Source: Hermodice carunculata
Taxonomy: Eukaryota; Annelida; Polychaeta; Eunicida; Amphinomidae
Direction: 5' to 3'
Length of the DNA: 64,000 nucleotides
Assembly: GCA_964020975.1 (NCBI GenBank)
Contig: CAXHWN010002588.1
Coordinates: forward strand, 2,000,310 to 2,064,309
The number at the start of each line of letters is the position of its first letter. Position 1 is the stretch's first letter. This document shows, piece after piece, positions 39,901 through 47,384 of this stretch. The position numbers and the translations under genes were made by a program. The notes under the pieces were generated by a model, which did no database searches, was not told the DNA's origin, and saw only the letters and a program-made list of their open reading frames with translations.

Positions 39901-42900
39901 CAAAAGGCAGAGTTTCAAGAATTACCAAAACATCAACATAAAGCTTTCAATACCAATGTGAAGAAACAAATTTCACTTCTGACTCGAGACAGGCAGTCAT
40001 CCGTAAAAGGCAACTGGTGGTTTTAAACCAGTCCTTTCAACTTTTGAAATTGTAACAAAATGACAAGGGGAGGAGAATTGGCAGCAGGTGAGTGGAAAGA
40101 TATCCACGAGCTGACTGAATGAAATGCTTCTTCAAGATACGAAATGCATTAACTATGCATGGTGTTCCTGGTTATAAACATTTTGAATTACCCTGTAATC
40201 TGTCCTTGAAGGGAAAAGTGTTAAACTCTGATGTTATATAAATGTAATTGTGGATCTTTGAGCCTGTCAAAAGCAAGAAACAGAAATACAGAGGAAACGA
40301 ACGGACTCAAGTTTATGTTAGTTAACAGAAGGTTCTGGACTTGATACCTTTGCTAATGCTACCTTCTCTTAAACCATGTTGTCTGTAACCTTGTCTGTCA
40401 ACTTTGTTTCATCAGCATCAGCCAACTGGTCCACCGGTTGCCTTGCTGTCATCTTATTTTTGTAAACTGTTTAAATCAGCTGATCGGTGACTGGTACCAT
40501 CATTCCTCTTGATTGGAAAATGGAACAAACTGCCAATGTGAAGCCCTATGTTCTCAAATTTCAACTTGCTGTCTCTTCTAGGAGCCATTTATCTTGTTGA
40601 TGCCATGAGCACTTTTGGAGGTGTCCCACTCAAAATGAAAGATTCACACATCGATTATCTGGTAGGTTCGGCCAATAAATGTATTGAAGGGGTTCCTGGA
40701 TTTTCGTATGCAATATGTCGCACAAAGCATCTGTTGTCTTGCACAGGTACGTGTTGACACTTGCTTGAATATACCGAAAAGGAACAGATATATAATTGTT
40801 GCCTGAAGTCCATGCGAACCATTGTAAAATGCAACTTATGTGAAATGTACATGTGGAAGCATCGTCTGAAGTTTTATTTATGTTGTTAGTATTTTTAAGG
40901 TTTGATAAATAAGAAAAAGTAATATGTTAAACCTGCCGTCACACTGCATAAAATAAGCTTGTAATTGTCTTATGAGAAAAATCTAACCTGGTTTATCATT
41001 CCACTGAACAGTTCATAAACCTACCAGTCCACATTAGTATATACACTAAAATCATATCTTTTTCAATTTTAATTCTGTTGTATAACTAACTAAACGTATA
41101 TGTCTCTGGGCATAAAGCACTCAATTATATTAACACATCTGAAGCCAATGCTGTAGCATATGAATACCAGTCTGGTTTTACTTTCATGTATCCGGAATTG
41201 CAACCAGTGTATTGTCATGATTTCTGCTTGAACGATCTATTGCGTGCTCAATCCAGTGTTACTTCATCATTAATTCTAATTTAAGAGGCTCTTTACATTT
41301 TTTTTTCAATTGAAACGATCTGTGCTGTGATTGTAATTATTTTCAGGCCAAGCGCGGAGCTTCTGCTTAGATCTACTAGCTCAGTATATGGAATTAGAGA
41401 CGACCGGTCTGCTTCGCTTCACGCCACCCACACATGTTATGCTGGCTTTTAAGGAAGCACTGCAGGAGTTGGAGAAGGAAGGAGGCATCAAGACAAGGTG
41501 CCAAAGGCATGTAGGAGCAACATAATGAATGTATTCATACCACAGAAAACTGATAAAGTATTTCTCCATAATAAATGTTATTATTACAGTAATCTGCAAA
41601 TAGTTTTGCATTTGGACTGAAGCATTTGGCCTAAAAATATTGTCAGTCTCATTTGTGTATTTTTTGTCACAACACTACTAACGTGTAACATTCCCCGAAC
41701 ACACACAAAGGCAAACTGCAGCATGAAGACTCCAGTAAAAACAAAACTCGTCCAGTGTTTGTATATAAAAAAGCGATGTCCGGAGAGCTTGTGTTTAAAT
41801 ATTTTGAAAACACAAAAGTCTACAGCTACCAAACAAAACACAGGCATTTTGAATATCAATATATAAAGGTCATATCAAGTTATCACAACGCCACCAAGAT
41901 CTCTTGGTAGAAATACATCAACGGCTGATAACTCCACCACCTCGAAGGACATGCAACCAAATGTGTTTAGGACATACACATGGTCGCAAGCATAGACTAC
42001 ACCGTTCATTTTATTGATCATTTCAGGTAAGTCACAAATTGTAAACAAAAATTAGATGAGGACAGCAGGAGCATCAATTGGAGCAACTGATAGATATTGA
42101 ATCAGAGTAAATCCCCGGCAACATTGAACACAATCATTGGCAGCTCTAGAGATTTGTTAAAAGTGTCTAATAAATTACGATACCACAGACTGAACAGATT
42201 CTTTTTAGAAGCATCTGTATCAACAGGTGTCTCTCTATTATTCAGAAACTAGCAACAAGGCAGATCTTAACAAACATTTTATGGCTTCTGGAAAAATAAT
42301 TAGCAAAATTCCATTAACAAGTGGCCTTTGAGAGTCCTGTGCTCAGCTGACCTTACATGCAAAGACTAAAGTGGTCCCGTGAACTTCAGAATGATATCAT
42401 CTATCATCACTCTTGTAAAATGTGCATACCCCTTTAGAGATTTTTCAGAATTGTGACTTTTTTTTTACAAATTAGGAAATGACAGCACCACCATGTACTG
42501 AACAGTTTTGTTGGAAAATCAAATCCATGCACATTCCCAAAATGTTTAAAGAGCATCCAACTTACGGTGCGGGAGAAAAGGTCAAGAGACACAGAAAACG
42601 CACAAAAATTCTTTAAAAAACGAAAAATAGTCGCAGCGCCACATGTTGAACGAAGTAACGTTTGGAGGTCACCAGAAGTGTCCCTGTGCGATTGCAAAGG
42701 AATTGGCTGAGTGGTTTCAAAGAAGACTTTTAAAGATTTCAGCAAAAAAAAAATAAATAAACGATAAAATGCGTAAAAAATCTTGAAATCCTTGAAACGT
42801 GACCATTTTGAACAAAGTTGGTCAGTCGAGACCCACCCAAGGGACATTCCCATTAAGTTTGAAGTGAGTGTGGCTGACGGTTTTGGAGAAGTCAAATATG

Positions 42901-45900
42901 TCAATTTCTATTGCAATCCCCACTGACTTACATGGTAATCGATGGGAATGCAGATAATTTCAATGCAATTGCCTGAGTAGTTTCCGAGGGAACGATGTTG
43001 CCAACAATGAACATGAAATCCTTGTAAAAATCCAAGAATCACCAGAGCGTGACCATTTGAATAAATTTATCAGATAACCACCCAAGGTATATCTCCATCA
43101 AGTTTCAAGTGAAAACGGTTGCGATTTGGAGAAGAAGTCGAAATGTAAATTTCTATTGCAATCCCCATTGACTTACATGGTTATCAATAAGAATACATAA
43201 AATTAACCCACAGGTACCCTAATCGAAAAATCCGTTTAAAAAGTAGGGATCCAGATTGTAACCACCTTGTGAACAGTTTTGTTTAACCTTCCCACAAGGT
43301 ACATTTCCATTAAGTTGTAGAACAATCCAAGTGACAGTTTTGGACAACCCAAACTAAATAGCAAAAACACAAAAACTCGTTTAAAAAAATGAAAAACGCA
43401 GCTCCACTTGTTGACCAAATTTAGGCCTGAGGGCCTCCAGAAGTGTCTCTATGTACTTTCGAACCAACTGGTCACGCGGTTAAAATCCAATAGCACTGGA
43501 GCACGATCATCCTTTTTAACAAACCGGGCAGAAACCCAACCGAACTACATCCCCACAAAGGTACACCACTTGAAAAATTCATTAAAAATCAGGGATCCAA
43601 AGTATTATCACCCAGTGAACAAATTGGTTTATCCCTCTTACAAGCAACATTTCCACAGAATTTCAAAGGAATGCCGTTTTTGGAGAAGTCGAAAATAACA
43701 AAAACACACAAACATTTCGTACAGAAATAAAAAAAAAAAAAAAAAAGTCGCCGCGCTTGCCATATACAAATTATGGTCGGGACGTCTCTATAAGCAATTT
43801 CGAAGCAATGGGCTGAATGGTTTCAAAGAAGTGGATTTTATAAAGAGTTTGCTAAGAAATGAACCCCCCTAAAAATAAAAAATGAAAATCACTGCAGCGT
43901 GACCATTTGAACACGCTTTAAAGAACCTCGCCCAAAGTACACCCCCACCACGTTTGGTTGACGGTTTTGGAGAAGTCGAAAATGTCAATTTCCATTGCAA
44001 TTGTCATTGTCTTACAGACTAATCAAGAGAAATGCATGCATTCACCGACAGGTAAATGAATTGAATATATAGCGTTAAAAATCAGGAATCCAGAGTATTA
44101 CCACCCAATGAGCAACTTTGTTTAACCCATCCATAGCTACATATCTTCCCAGTTTCAGAACAATTTGAATGACGGTTTTGCAGAAGTCGAAAATAGGGAA
44201 AACACACAAAAAAGTTAAAAACTTCATGAAAAAATTAAAACCTGAAGTAAGAACATTGAACGAATCGTCTCAAACATAACCAAAGTACAGCTCCACTATG
44301 TTTGAAGTGGATCGGGCGAATGGTTTTGGAGAAGAAGTCAAAAATGTGAGTCACCATTTCAGTCCCCCACAGACTTGCAGAGTACTCAATAGGAATGTAT
44401 ACATATGGCAACAAATATCCGAATTGAAAAATTCATTACAAATCAGGGATGTCCAGTATCACGACCAAGTGAACAATTTTGTTTGAGCTTCCGTGAGCTA
44501 CACTTCTACCAAGTTTGCAAACAAACGGAATGACAGTTTTGAAGAATATAAAGATAGCAAGGAACACGCACAAATTCATTTTTAAAAAATAGAAAAATAT
44601 ACAGGGCCACCTGTTGAACTAATTAAGGTGTGGGGGTTCTCAGATGTGTCCCTATCCTATGCATTTTCACAGCAATTTGGCTTTTTTTTTTTTTTTTTAC
44701 ATTTTCTCAAAAAATGAACAAAAACAATCATAAAAATCAAATCCAAAAATCATTGGAGCATAACCATTTGAAAAAATTGGTAGTGACCTACCCAAGGCAT
44801 ACCCCTACAAATGTGAAGCGGATCTGACAGACGGTTGTGGTCAGATGGACAATGGATCAAAAACACCCACCACACCAGTTCAGCTGACTGGTTAGTTGAA
44901 CTGAAAATCGAGCAGGGGTTCCCCTAGATATACCCCTTACTTCCTGACCTAAGACCAACAACTGTCAAGGTCTTTTGCCCATGCCAGGTATGTTAAATGA
45001 AATTAAACTTATTTTTCATATTCAGGAATATTGTACAGCGTCTGAATCTCCAGGCAATTATAATGATATCAAAGTGAAACAAATCGGAAATGAACTATAC
45101 TACAGTCAAGGATCCTGCGTCTGACCACTTGGTATAAAACCTAAGACATTCAATATTCCATTATTTGTCTGCCCTGGGCAAAACAGTTTCTATAGCAACT
45201 TTGAAACACATGTCGTGAAAAAAAAAATTGCAGAGGCCTTGAATCAAAACAACAGTGATAGATTTCCAGCTACATTTAATTTTACAGAGCGAGCAATTTG
45301 ACGATGTTGTGGTTCGTGTGCTGAAATCAGGTCAGCTGTCTTGTCATACCTGTGCCACACAAAATCTTGCGCTATCGTGGCCCATACAGGATCTGTTTCC
45401 TTCCCAAAGCAAAGCCATGGATTTCAATTTTCGTTAAGGAACATAGATCGGGCTATTCACACATCCGAACCATACAAGCCCGGATGGCTGGGCCTTTTCC
45501 CTTTTCATTAACGCTTCAGAACTTTTTAGGAATATAATAACAGAATTTTTTGCCACTTTCATTTAGTAAACGCTTACATTATTTATACAACCGTCACGCC
45601 TTGATACTGAACCACATCTTATCACTTGTTTTCTTATGGTGTCGCAGGTACCGCGAGAACCAGGCGGTGATCCAAGATGGTATGAAGGCAATGGGCTTTT
45701 CTGAGTTTTTAACGCGTTCTCAGATAGGATATATAGTTACATCATATAGATACCCGAAACACAAAAACTTTGATTTTGAAAGGTTTTGCAAAGGTTTAAG
45801 CGACCGAGGTAAGTGCATATACTTACATATATATTACAATTCTACTTTCCATTTTCAGTACTTTATGTTGGTTGATACATTTTATTTCAAAAGAAACTGT

Positions 45901-47210
45901 TGCACATGGCACAGACAGAAGATACAATTTAAAAGTACAACAGTGCAAGACGCAACAGAGAAATACGGGAAATTGAAATATTGCATTCGCCTTGTAGATT
46001 ATAAAAATGGATCGCATAACTGACCAGAAATACCACGACCCATGTTACTGGTCATAGTCTTCTTGAATTGTACTTAAGTTTGCAAAAAGAAAGAAAGAAT
46101 CATTTATGTTAAGTAGTGTGGCAGACTCCCCTGATGGCAGCAATGATTTTAGAAAATTTATCAAAAATCATGTTTTGTGGAGGGTGACCAATGAAATAAA
46201 CATGGTCGATGTTTTTAGTATTATAAGCTCCTCTTGCTTTGATCTTGCATGCGTCAAAGCATGCAGCATTACAAAAAAAACAAGAATTTAGGCACACAGT
46301 TCAGTTGGTTTGATGTAAGCCATATACGATTTTGACTTTAGTTTTTTAGATAGAAAATATTAAACATTTTAAACTGCTTAGCGTTTTGCTGGCCAGCATT
46401 TGTATGAAATACGAATTCTTGATGGACAAATTGTATGTTCGCAATATGAATGGTTTGGAGTGCACAGTTGAACATATTGCCGTTTGCATAAAGTGGTGTT
46501 GGCAAAGAGAATCACTCACTATGTCAGCCATGTCACAAACATCGTAAAATTCAGTGCAGACAGCTTTGTCATGGATCACTCTATAGAGATGTGCTGCAGG
46601 AGCAGGCAAGAGTAAATTTTTACAACACTTATATCTACACATGAATATACCTCGATTACGTATTTTGTCTTGTTTGTTTAGTCTGGCTACTAGTAATTTG
46701 ACATACAAGTAAGTCTTGAGAATATTTCTACAAACCGAAAAGAAATGAAACTAGAAAGCATGTGCGGAAAATAACTAAATTCAGGAAAACAGCTCACAAC
46801 ATGTTTTGCAAACTCATAGCTACAATTCGTGCAAACAGACAAATACACATGACACAGGTGATTCCTGTAATTGAATACACTGTATATTGCTGCTTTACTT
46901 GTAAAATCGAATTTACCTCAGATTGAAAACTGCAGTATCATCTGTTTTGACCACTGTAAATTTCAGTGTTCCCAAATCATACAAAGGTTTCCCAAATGGC
47001 AAAGGATAGATTATGCATTTATTGCCATTTTTAACATTTGCAGGTCAGGTGATCTACCCAGTCAAGGATCTGGATGCTGACTGCTTCCGCATTAGCCACA
47101 TTGGGCATTTATTTCCAGCCGATATGAAATTCCTGTTGACCTGTATCGAGGATGTCTGCACAGATATGGGATTGCCAATCCCTTTGAATTGCAATCACAC
47201 AGGAAGTTGA
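16033..47210 (+). CDS. 2-aminoethylphosphonate--pyruvate transaminase (AEPT), 8 coding exons
   Basis: This is a PLP-dependent fold-type-I aminotransferase of the PhnW family. Known reaction: 2-aminoethylphosphonate + pyruvate gives phosphonoacetaldehyde + L-alanine. Proposed exons are 16033-16210, 29883-30035, 31520-31620, 37085-37322, 40582-40746, 41347-41506, 45648-45808 and 47044-47210. They total 1323 nt (440 codons plus TGA), and every junction keeps phase. By residue: basic leader about 1-60; QGPGTF 123-128 (cofactor loop); HCETSSG 200-206; DAMSTFGG from Asp230 (expected partner of the PLP ring nitrogen); SANKC with Lys256 (Schiff-base lysine); DCFR with Arg401 (substrate carboxylate). 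Bacterial PhnW is about 370 residues, so the excess equals the leader. Family assignment of exons 2-8 is strong; linkage of exon 1 is inference. Introns hold many transposon relics on both strands. Confidence 0.9.
16245..17255 (-). mobile_element. LINE pol fragment inside AEPT intron 1
   Basis: Minus-strand frames give, in order, a linker ([19 protein letters not shown] near 17200, [10 protein letters not shown] near 16980), the RT start ([23 protein letters not shown] region, 16790-16880), and a C-terminal piece with [19 protein letters not shown] near 16350. These match APE-type LINE pol. Most of the RT palm between them is missing or unreadable, and stops are frequent. It begins only about 35 bp after exon 1. 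Confidence 0.7.
17256..17942. other. Intron 1 DNA, no recognised element
   Basis: No protein-family match and no clear repeat on either strand. Confidence 0.45.
17943..18347. mobile_element. Candidate 405-bp MITE with TA target duplication
   Basis: The left end reads CTGCTGCCACACTGG. The reverse complement of the right end reads CCCTTGCCACACTGG, matching at 12 of 15 positions with a perfect TGCCACACTGG core. Both ends are flanked by TA. The segment is less AT-rich than its surroundings and carries several inner CCGAGAT or CTCGAG motifs. No transposase is encoded, so it would be non-autonomous. TA flanks fit a Tc1/mariner-like source, which is inference. Confidence 0.55.
18541..18642. repeat. 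(CTA)n microsatellite with CTG and CCA variants
   Basis: About 100 bp of CTA trinucleotides, with CTG units at the left edge and a CCACTACCA interruption in the middle. Confidence 0.97.
18685..19350 (+). mobile_element. LINE pol fragment (L2/CR1-like), RT palm to C terminus
   Basis: The + strand reads [15 protein letters not shown] (YADN in place of YADD), [15 protein letters not shown], then [11 protein letters not shown]-like and [16 protein letters not shown] pieces, typical of LINE RT after the active site. Several frame changes and stops are present. It ends near [10 protein letters not shown] (19310-19340). Confidence 0.78.
19440..19640 (-). mobile_element. Short LINE RT fragment, opposite strand
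   Basis: The minus strand reads VDFVHHNI and then [22 protein letters not shown], the LINE RT block just before the active site. It lies tail to tail with the preceding + strand piece and meets the (AT)n tract at its 5' side. Confidence 0.72.
19673..19753. repeat. (AT)n microsatellite
   Basis: About 80 bp of pure AT dinucleotides. Confidence 0.98.
20095..20141. repeat. Poly-T tract
   Basis: A T run with one C, followed by a GTTTT-rich stretch to about 20178. It could be the tail of a minus-strand retrocopy, but nothing to its left supports that. Confidence 0.9.
20311..20379 (+). repeat. LTR end, 5' copy of the direct repeat
   Basis: The stretch starting AGGTTTCCAACATTAAAAC is repeated at 23393-23447. 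The LTR runs up to the primer-binding site at 20381; its left boundary was not found. Confidence 0.7.
23393..23447 (+). repeat. LTR part, 3' copy of the direct repeat
   Basis: It matches 20311-20365 with about six differences in 55 bases by hand count and closes the fossil on its right side. Confidence 0.7.
23448..24772. other. Intron 1 DNA, no recognised element
   Basis: No family match. Short frames only. Confidence 0.45.
24773..24857. repeat. Two poly-T tracts separated by a G-rich spacer
   Basis: Two T runs of about 30 bases flank a short C/G-containing spacer around 24803-24828. Confidence 0.92.
25146..25925 (+). repeat. Satellite-cored repeat family, copy 1
   Basis: The left end GGGCTGTGTGAAAAGTTCTT-GCTCAGCTGACCT matches the left ends at 42325, 59688 and 60553. 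The core units from about 25380 share ATTTCCACCAAGTTT-like, GCAGCACCACCTGGTGGAC and GTGGTTTCGCAGAAGAAG landmarks with the copies at 42-45 and 60-62 kb. The hairpin end was not found, so the right side is probably truncated. It has no coding capacity. Confidence 0.72.
25926..27060. other. Intron 1 DNA, no recognised element
   Basis: Nothing matches a known family. A less AT-rich stretch at 26350-26530 is neither open in any long frame nor visibly repeated. Confidence 0.45.
27061..28740 (-). mobile_element. LINE 3' half with (ATTG)n tail inside AEPT intron 1
   Basis: A long minus-strand frame (28283-27585) reads [74 protein letters not shown] and [14 protein letters not shown]. That is the RT thumb and C-terminal region of a CR1/Jockey-group LINE. 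Upstream, to about 28740, shifted frames give [22 protein letters not shown] and LFAEDSK (AEDS in place of ADDT). The 3' UTR ends in 13 units of ATTG (27061-27112), the microsatellite-type tail common in these LINEs. It is truncated at the 5' end, with a long clean frame over 230 codons, so it is younger than the other LINE pieces here. Confidence 0.9.
28828..29030. repeat. GTTTT-rich low-complexity tract
   Basis: Repeated GTTTT units alternate with G-rich stretches. The open frames across it (Phe, Cys, Val, Gly-rich) are artefacts. Confidence 0.92.
29031..29882. other. End of intron 1, no recognised element
   Basis: A short (GATCAATCA) tandem lies near 29157-29180. A 104-codon open frame at 29500-29814 has no recognised family and no consistent splice link to exon 2. 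Confidence 0.45.
29883..30035 (+). CDS. AEPT exon 2: N-terminal substrate-loop exon
   Basis: The acceptor is TTTGCAG and the donor CAG|GTGTGT; the exon is 51 codons, phase 1 at both ends. It reads [21 protein letters not shown] and then [16 protein letters not shown], matching the PhnW N terminus, which normally reads KLLFTPGPLGVS...LGSRDxEF. The TPGP turn and the GSRD segment are altered here (TTGTPG and DSRC), although the frame is intact. Confidence 0.88.
30036..31519 (+). other. AEPT intron 2, with (AT)n at 30881-30924
   Basis: It is bounded by GTGTGT and TGTAG. Apart from the 44-bp AT microsatellite nothing was recognised. Confidence 0.7.
31520..31620 (+). CDS. AEPT exon 3: cofactor-loop exon
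   Basis: It is spliced after AATGTAG and before GTAAGT. The first two bases complete Asp111, and the exon ends in phase 0. It encodes [19 protein letters not shown], the GxGT loop expected to bind the PLP phosphate. Family members usually have Ser where Pro125 lies. Confidence 0.95.
31621..32744 (+). other. First part of AEPT intron 3, no recognised element
   Basis: It starts with the donor GTAAGTATG. The rest is AT-rich DNA with CTT-rich runs near 31845-31870. Confidence 0.5.
32745..33814 (-). mobile_element. Tyrosine-recombinase mobile element (DIRS- or Crypton-like), fossil
   Basis: Reading the minus strand, about 33814-33503 holds the N-terminal SAM-like core-binding part ([32 protein letters not shown]). 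About 33431-33096 holds the start of the catalytic part ([14 protein letters not shown] and [12 protein letters not shown]), as in eukaryotic tyrosine recombinases of DIRS-like and Crypton elements. A second related scrap lies at about 32745-33050. It is broken, with a few breaks, and lies in AEPT intron 3. The C-terminal catalytic part was not recognised. Confidence 0.68.
33815..35180 (+). other. AEPT intron 3 DNA, no recognised element
   Basis: A 70-codon frame at 34540-34752 and a 94-codon frame at 34825-35109 have no recognised family. No reverse transcriptase was found between the two tyrosine-recombinase-associated pieces. Confidence 0.45.
35181..35597 (-). mobile_element. Unassigned frame, probably the upstream part of the same tyrosine-recombinase family (fossil)
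   Basis: A 138-codon minus-strand frame starts with a block containing [13 protein letters not shown]. It continues into a charged, probably helical region ([32 protein letters not shown]) that ends with a [11 protein letters not shown] segment. A related block with [11 protein letters not shown] lies in the recombinase-associated scrap near 32755-32800, which ties the two. I do not recognise a domain. It may be the Gag-like or leader protein of the element. Confidence 0.4.
36105..36277. mobile_element. Hairpin MITE of about 173 bp
   Basis: The left arm (36115-36131, TAAAAATAAAACTGGCC) is perfectly inverted at 36252-36268. The match extends outward with small gaps through ATTACT at the left end and AGTAAT at the right. 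The interior is unique and non-coding. It is a compact foldback element in AEPT intron 3. Target duplication is unclear. Confidence 0.7.
36744..36789. repeat. 23-bp tandem duplication
   Basis: TTTGTAAAGCC followed by an ATATATAAG block occurs twice in a row with two differences. Confidence 0.85.
37085..37322 (+). CDS. AEPT exon 4: large-domain core
   Basis: The acceptor is CTCTCTTAG; the exon starts in phase 0 ([12 protein letters not shown]) and ends CCAG|GTGTGT in phase 1. It encodes residues 145 to about 223, including [18 protein letters not shown]. That segment is a hallmark of AEPT and the related alanine-glyoxylate transaminases. Confidence 0.96.
37323..38194 (+). other. Start of AEPT intron 4, no recognised element
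   Basis: It begins with the donor GTGTGT. No repeat or gene was recognised before the inverted satellite-cored copy. Confidence 0.5.
38195..38735 (-). repeat. Satellite-cored repeat family, inverted copy
   Basis: The minus strand gives the family landmarks (AACAGGTGGCTCTGC inverted; GACGTTTTCTCCAAAACTGG inverted as CCAGTTTTGGAGAAAACGTC) and ends at 38705-38735 with GGTCAGCTGAGGACAGGACTGT. That is the inverted left end also seen at 42325 and 60553. A poly-C tract lies at about 38630-38643. Confidence 0.7.
39110..39800. repeat. Irregular minisatellite of GAACTGGCAGCT-like words
   Basis: Words such as GAACTG, CTGGCAGCT, GAGCTGGCAGCTGC and GAACTGGC recur irregularly every 15-40 bp. They are densest at 39120-39410 and thinner to 39800, with stray words near 38760 (inverted) and 40070. 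No fixed period and no frame survives. Confidence 0.5.
40582..40746 (+). CDS. AEPT exon 5: catalytic lysine exon
   Basis: The acceptor is CTTCTAG and the donor CAG|GTACGT, phase 1 at both ends, 55 codons. It encodes [15 protein letters not shown] with Asp230 and [18 protein letters not shown] with Lys256, the expected PLP Schiff-base lysine. SANKC-x-GVPGF is close to invariant in PhnW. Confidence 0.97.
41347..41506 (+). CDS. AEPT exon 6, probably ending at a GC donor
   Basis: After TTTTCAG the exon reads [13 protein letters not shown]...[12 protein letters not shown]...[10 protein letters not shown], matching the small-domain start of PhnW. Two in-frame ends are possible: GT at 41498 (AAG|GTGCCA), or GC at 41507 (AAAG|GCATGT). 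Both give phase 2 and rebuild an Arg codon with exon 7. The GC choice keeps CQR and aligns without a gap to bacterial PhnW (GGVAARHQRYQQN), so I prefer it. Confidence 0.88.
41507..42324 (+). other. Start of AEPT intron 6, no recognised element
   Basis: It follows the proposed GC donor. Nothing else was recognised before the large satellite-cored element. Confidence 0.5.
42325..44910 (+). repeat. Satellite-cored repeat family, expanded 2.6-kb copy
   Basis: It begins AGTCCTGTGCTCAGCTGACCTTAC and ends with the palindromic GTTCAGCTGACTGGTTAGTTGAACTG. Between lie many diverged units of about 145 bp, roughly 16-17. They are recognised by CAAGTTT(C/G)AA-TGA, GACGGTTTTGGAGAAGTC, AAAACACACAAA and GTGACCATTTGAA words, in the same repeating order as the compact copies. 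It has no coding capacity. It fills most of AEPT intron 6. Confidence 0.8.
44911..45647 (+). other. End of AEPT intron 6, no recognised element
   Basis: Unique-looking DNA up to the acceptor GTCGCAG. Confidence 0.5.
45648..45808 (+). CDS. AEPT exon 7: C-terminal small domain
   Basis: The acceptor is GTCGCAG and the donor GAG|GTAAGT. It reads [20 protein letters not shown] and [20 protein letters not shown], matching the PhnW C-terminal domain. It begins in phase 2 and ends in phase 1. Confidence 0.95.
45809..47043 (+). other. AEPT intron 7, no recognised element
   Basis: It is bounded by GTAAGT and TTTGCAG, with no repeat or frame of note inside. Confidence 0.65.
47044..47210 (+). CDS. AEPT exon 8: C terminus and stop
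   Basis: After TTTGCAG it reads [20 protein letters not shown] and runs through [15 protein letters not shown] to TGA at 47208-47210. Arg401 in DCFR is expected to bind the substrate carboxylate. The tail NHTGS is not a peroxisomal SKL-type signal, which agrees with a mitochondrial rather than peroxisomal leader. Confidence 0.96.
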
Positions 47211-47378
47211 TGATTGACAATATCCCAAAAGCGTTTTATAACTGAATACATTGGAAATCTGACGTTAAGGCTAATGGTTTTGAATGTATAAAACGTATTT
47301 TGCACAATTTCTAAACCTATGCTTCGGAACTTAAATTGAACGTTTATACAGGATCGAGATTTTGTCAAAAGTACTGTA

Positions 47379-47384
47379 AATAAA
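47379..47384 (+). terminator. Candidate poly(A) signal of AEPT
   Basis: AATAAA lies 169 bases after the AEPT stop codon and is the first perfect hexamer downstream. In such AT-rich DNA the match could be chance. Confidence 0.5.

Noticed and set aside
41491-41500. GT donor at 41498 as the end of AEPT exon 6
   Set aside because: Kept only as an alternative: it loses three residues that align to the family, and GTGCCA is a weak donor.
16033-47210. Bacterial contamination or recent bacterial transfer as the source of AEPT
   Set aside because: Seven spliceosomal-type introns with animal transposons inside them show a long-resident nuclear gene; ancient transfer cannot be excluded.
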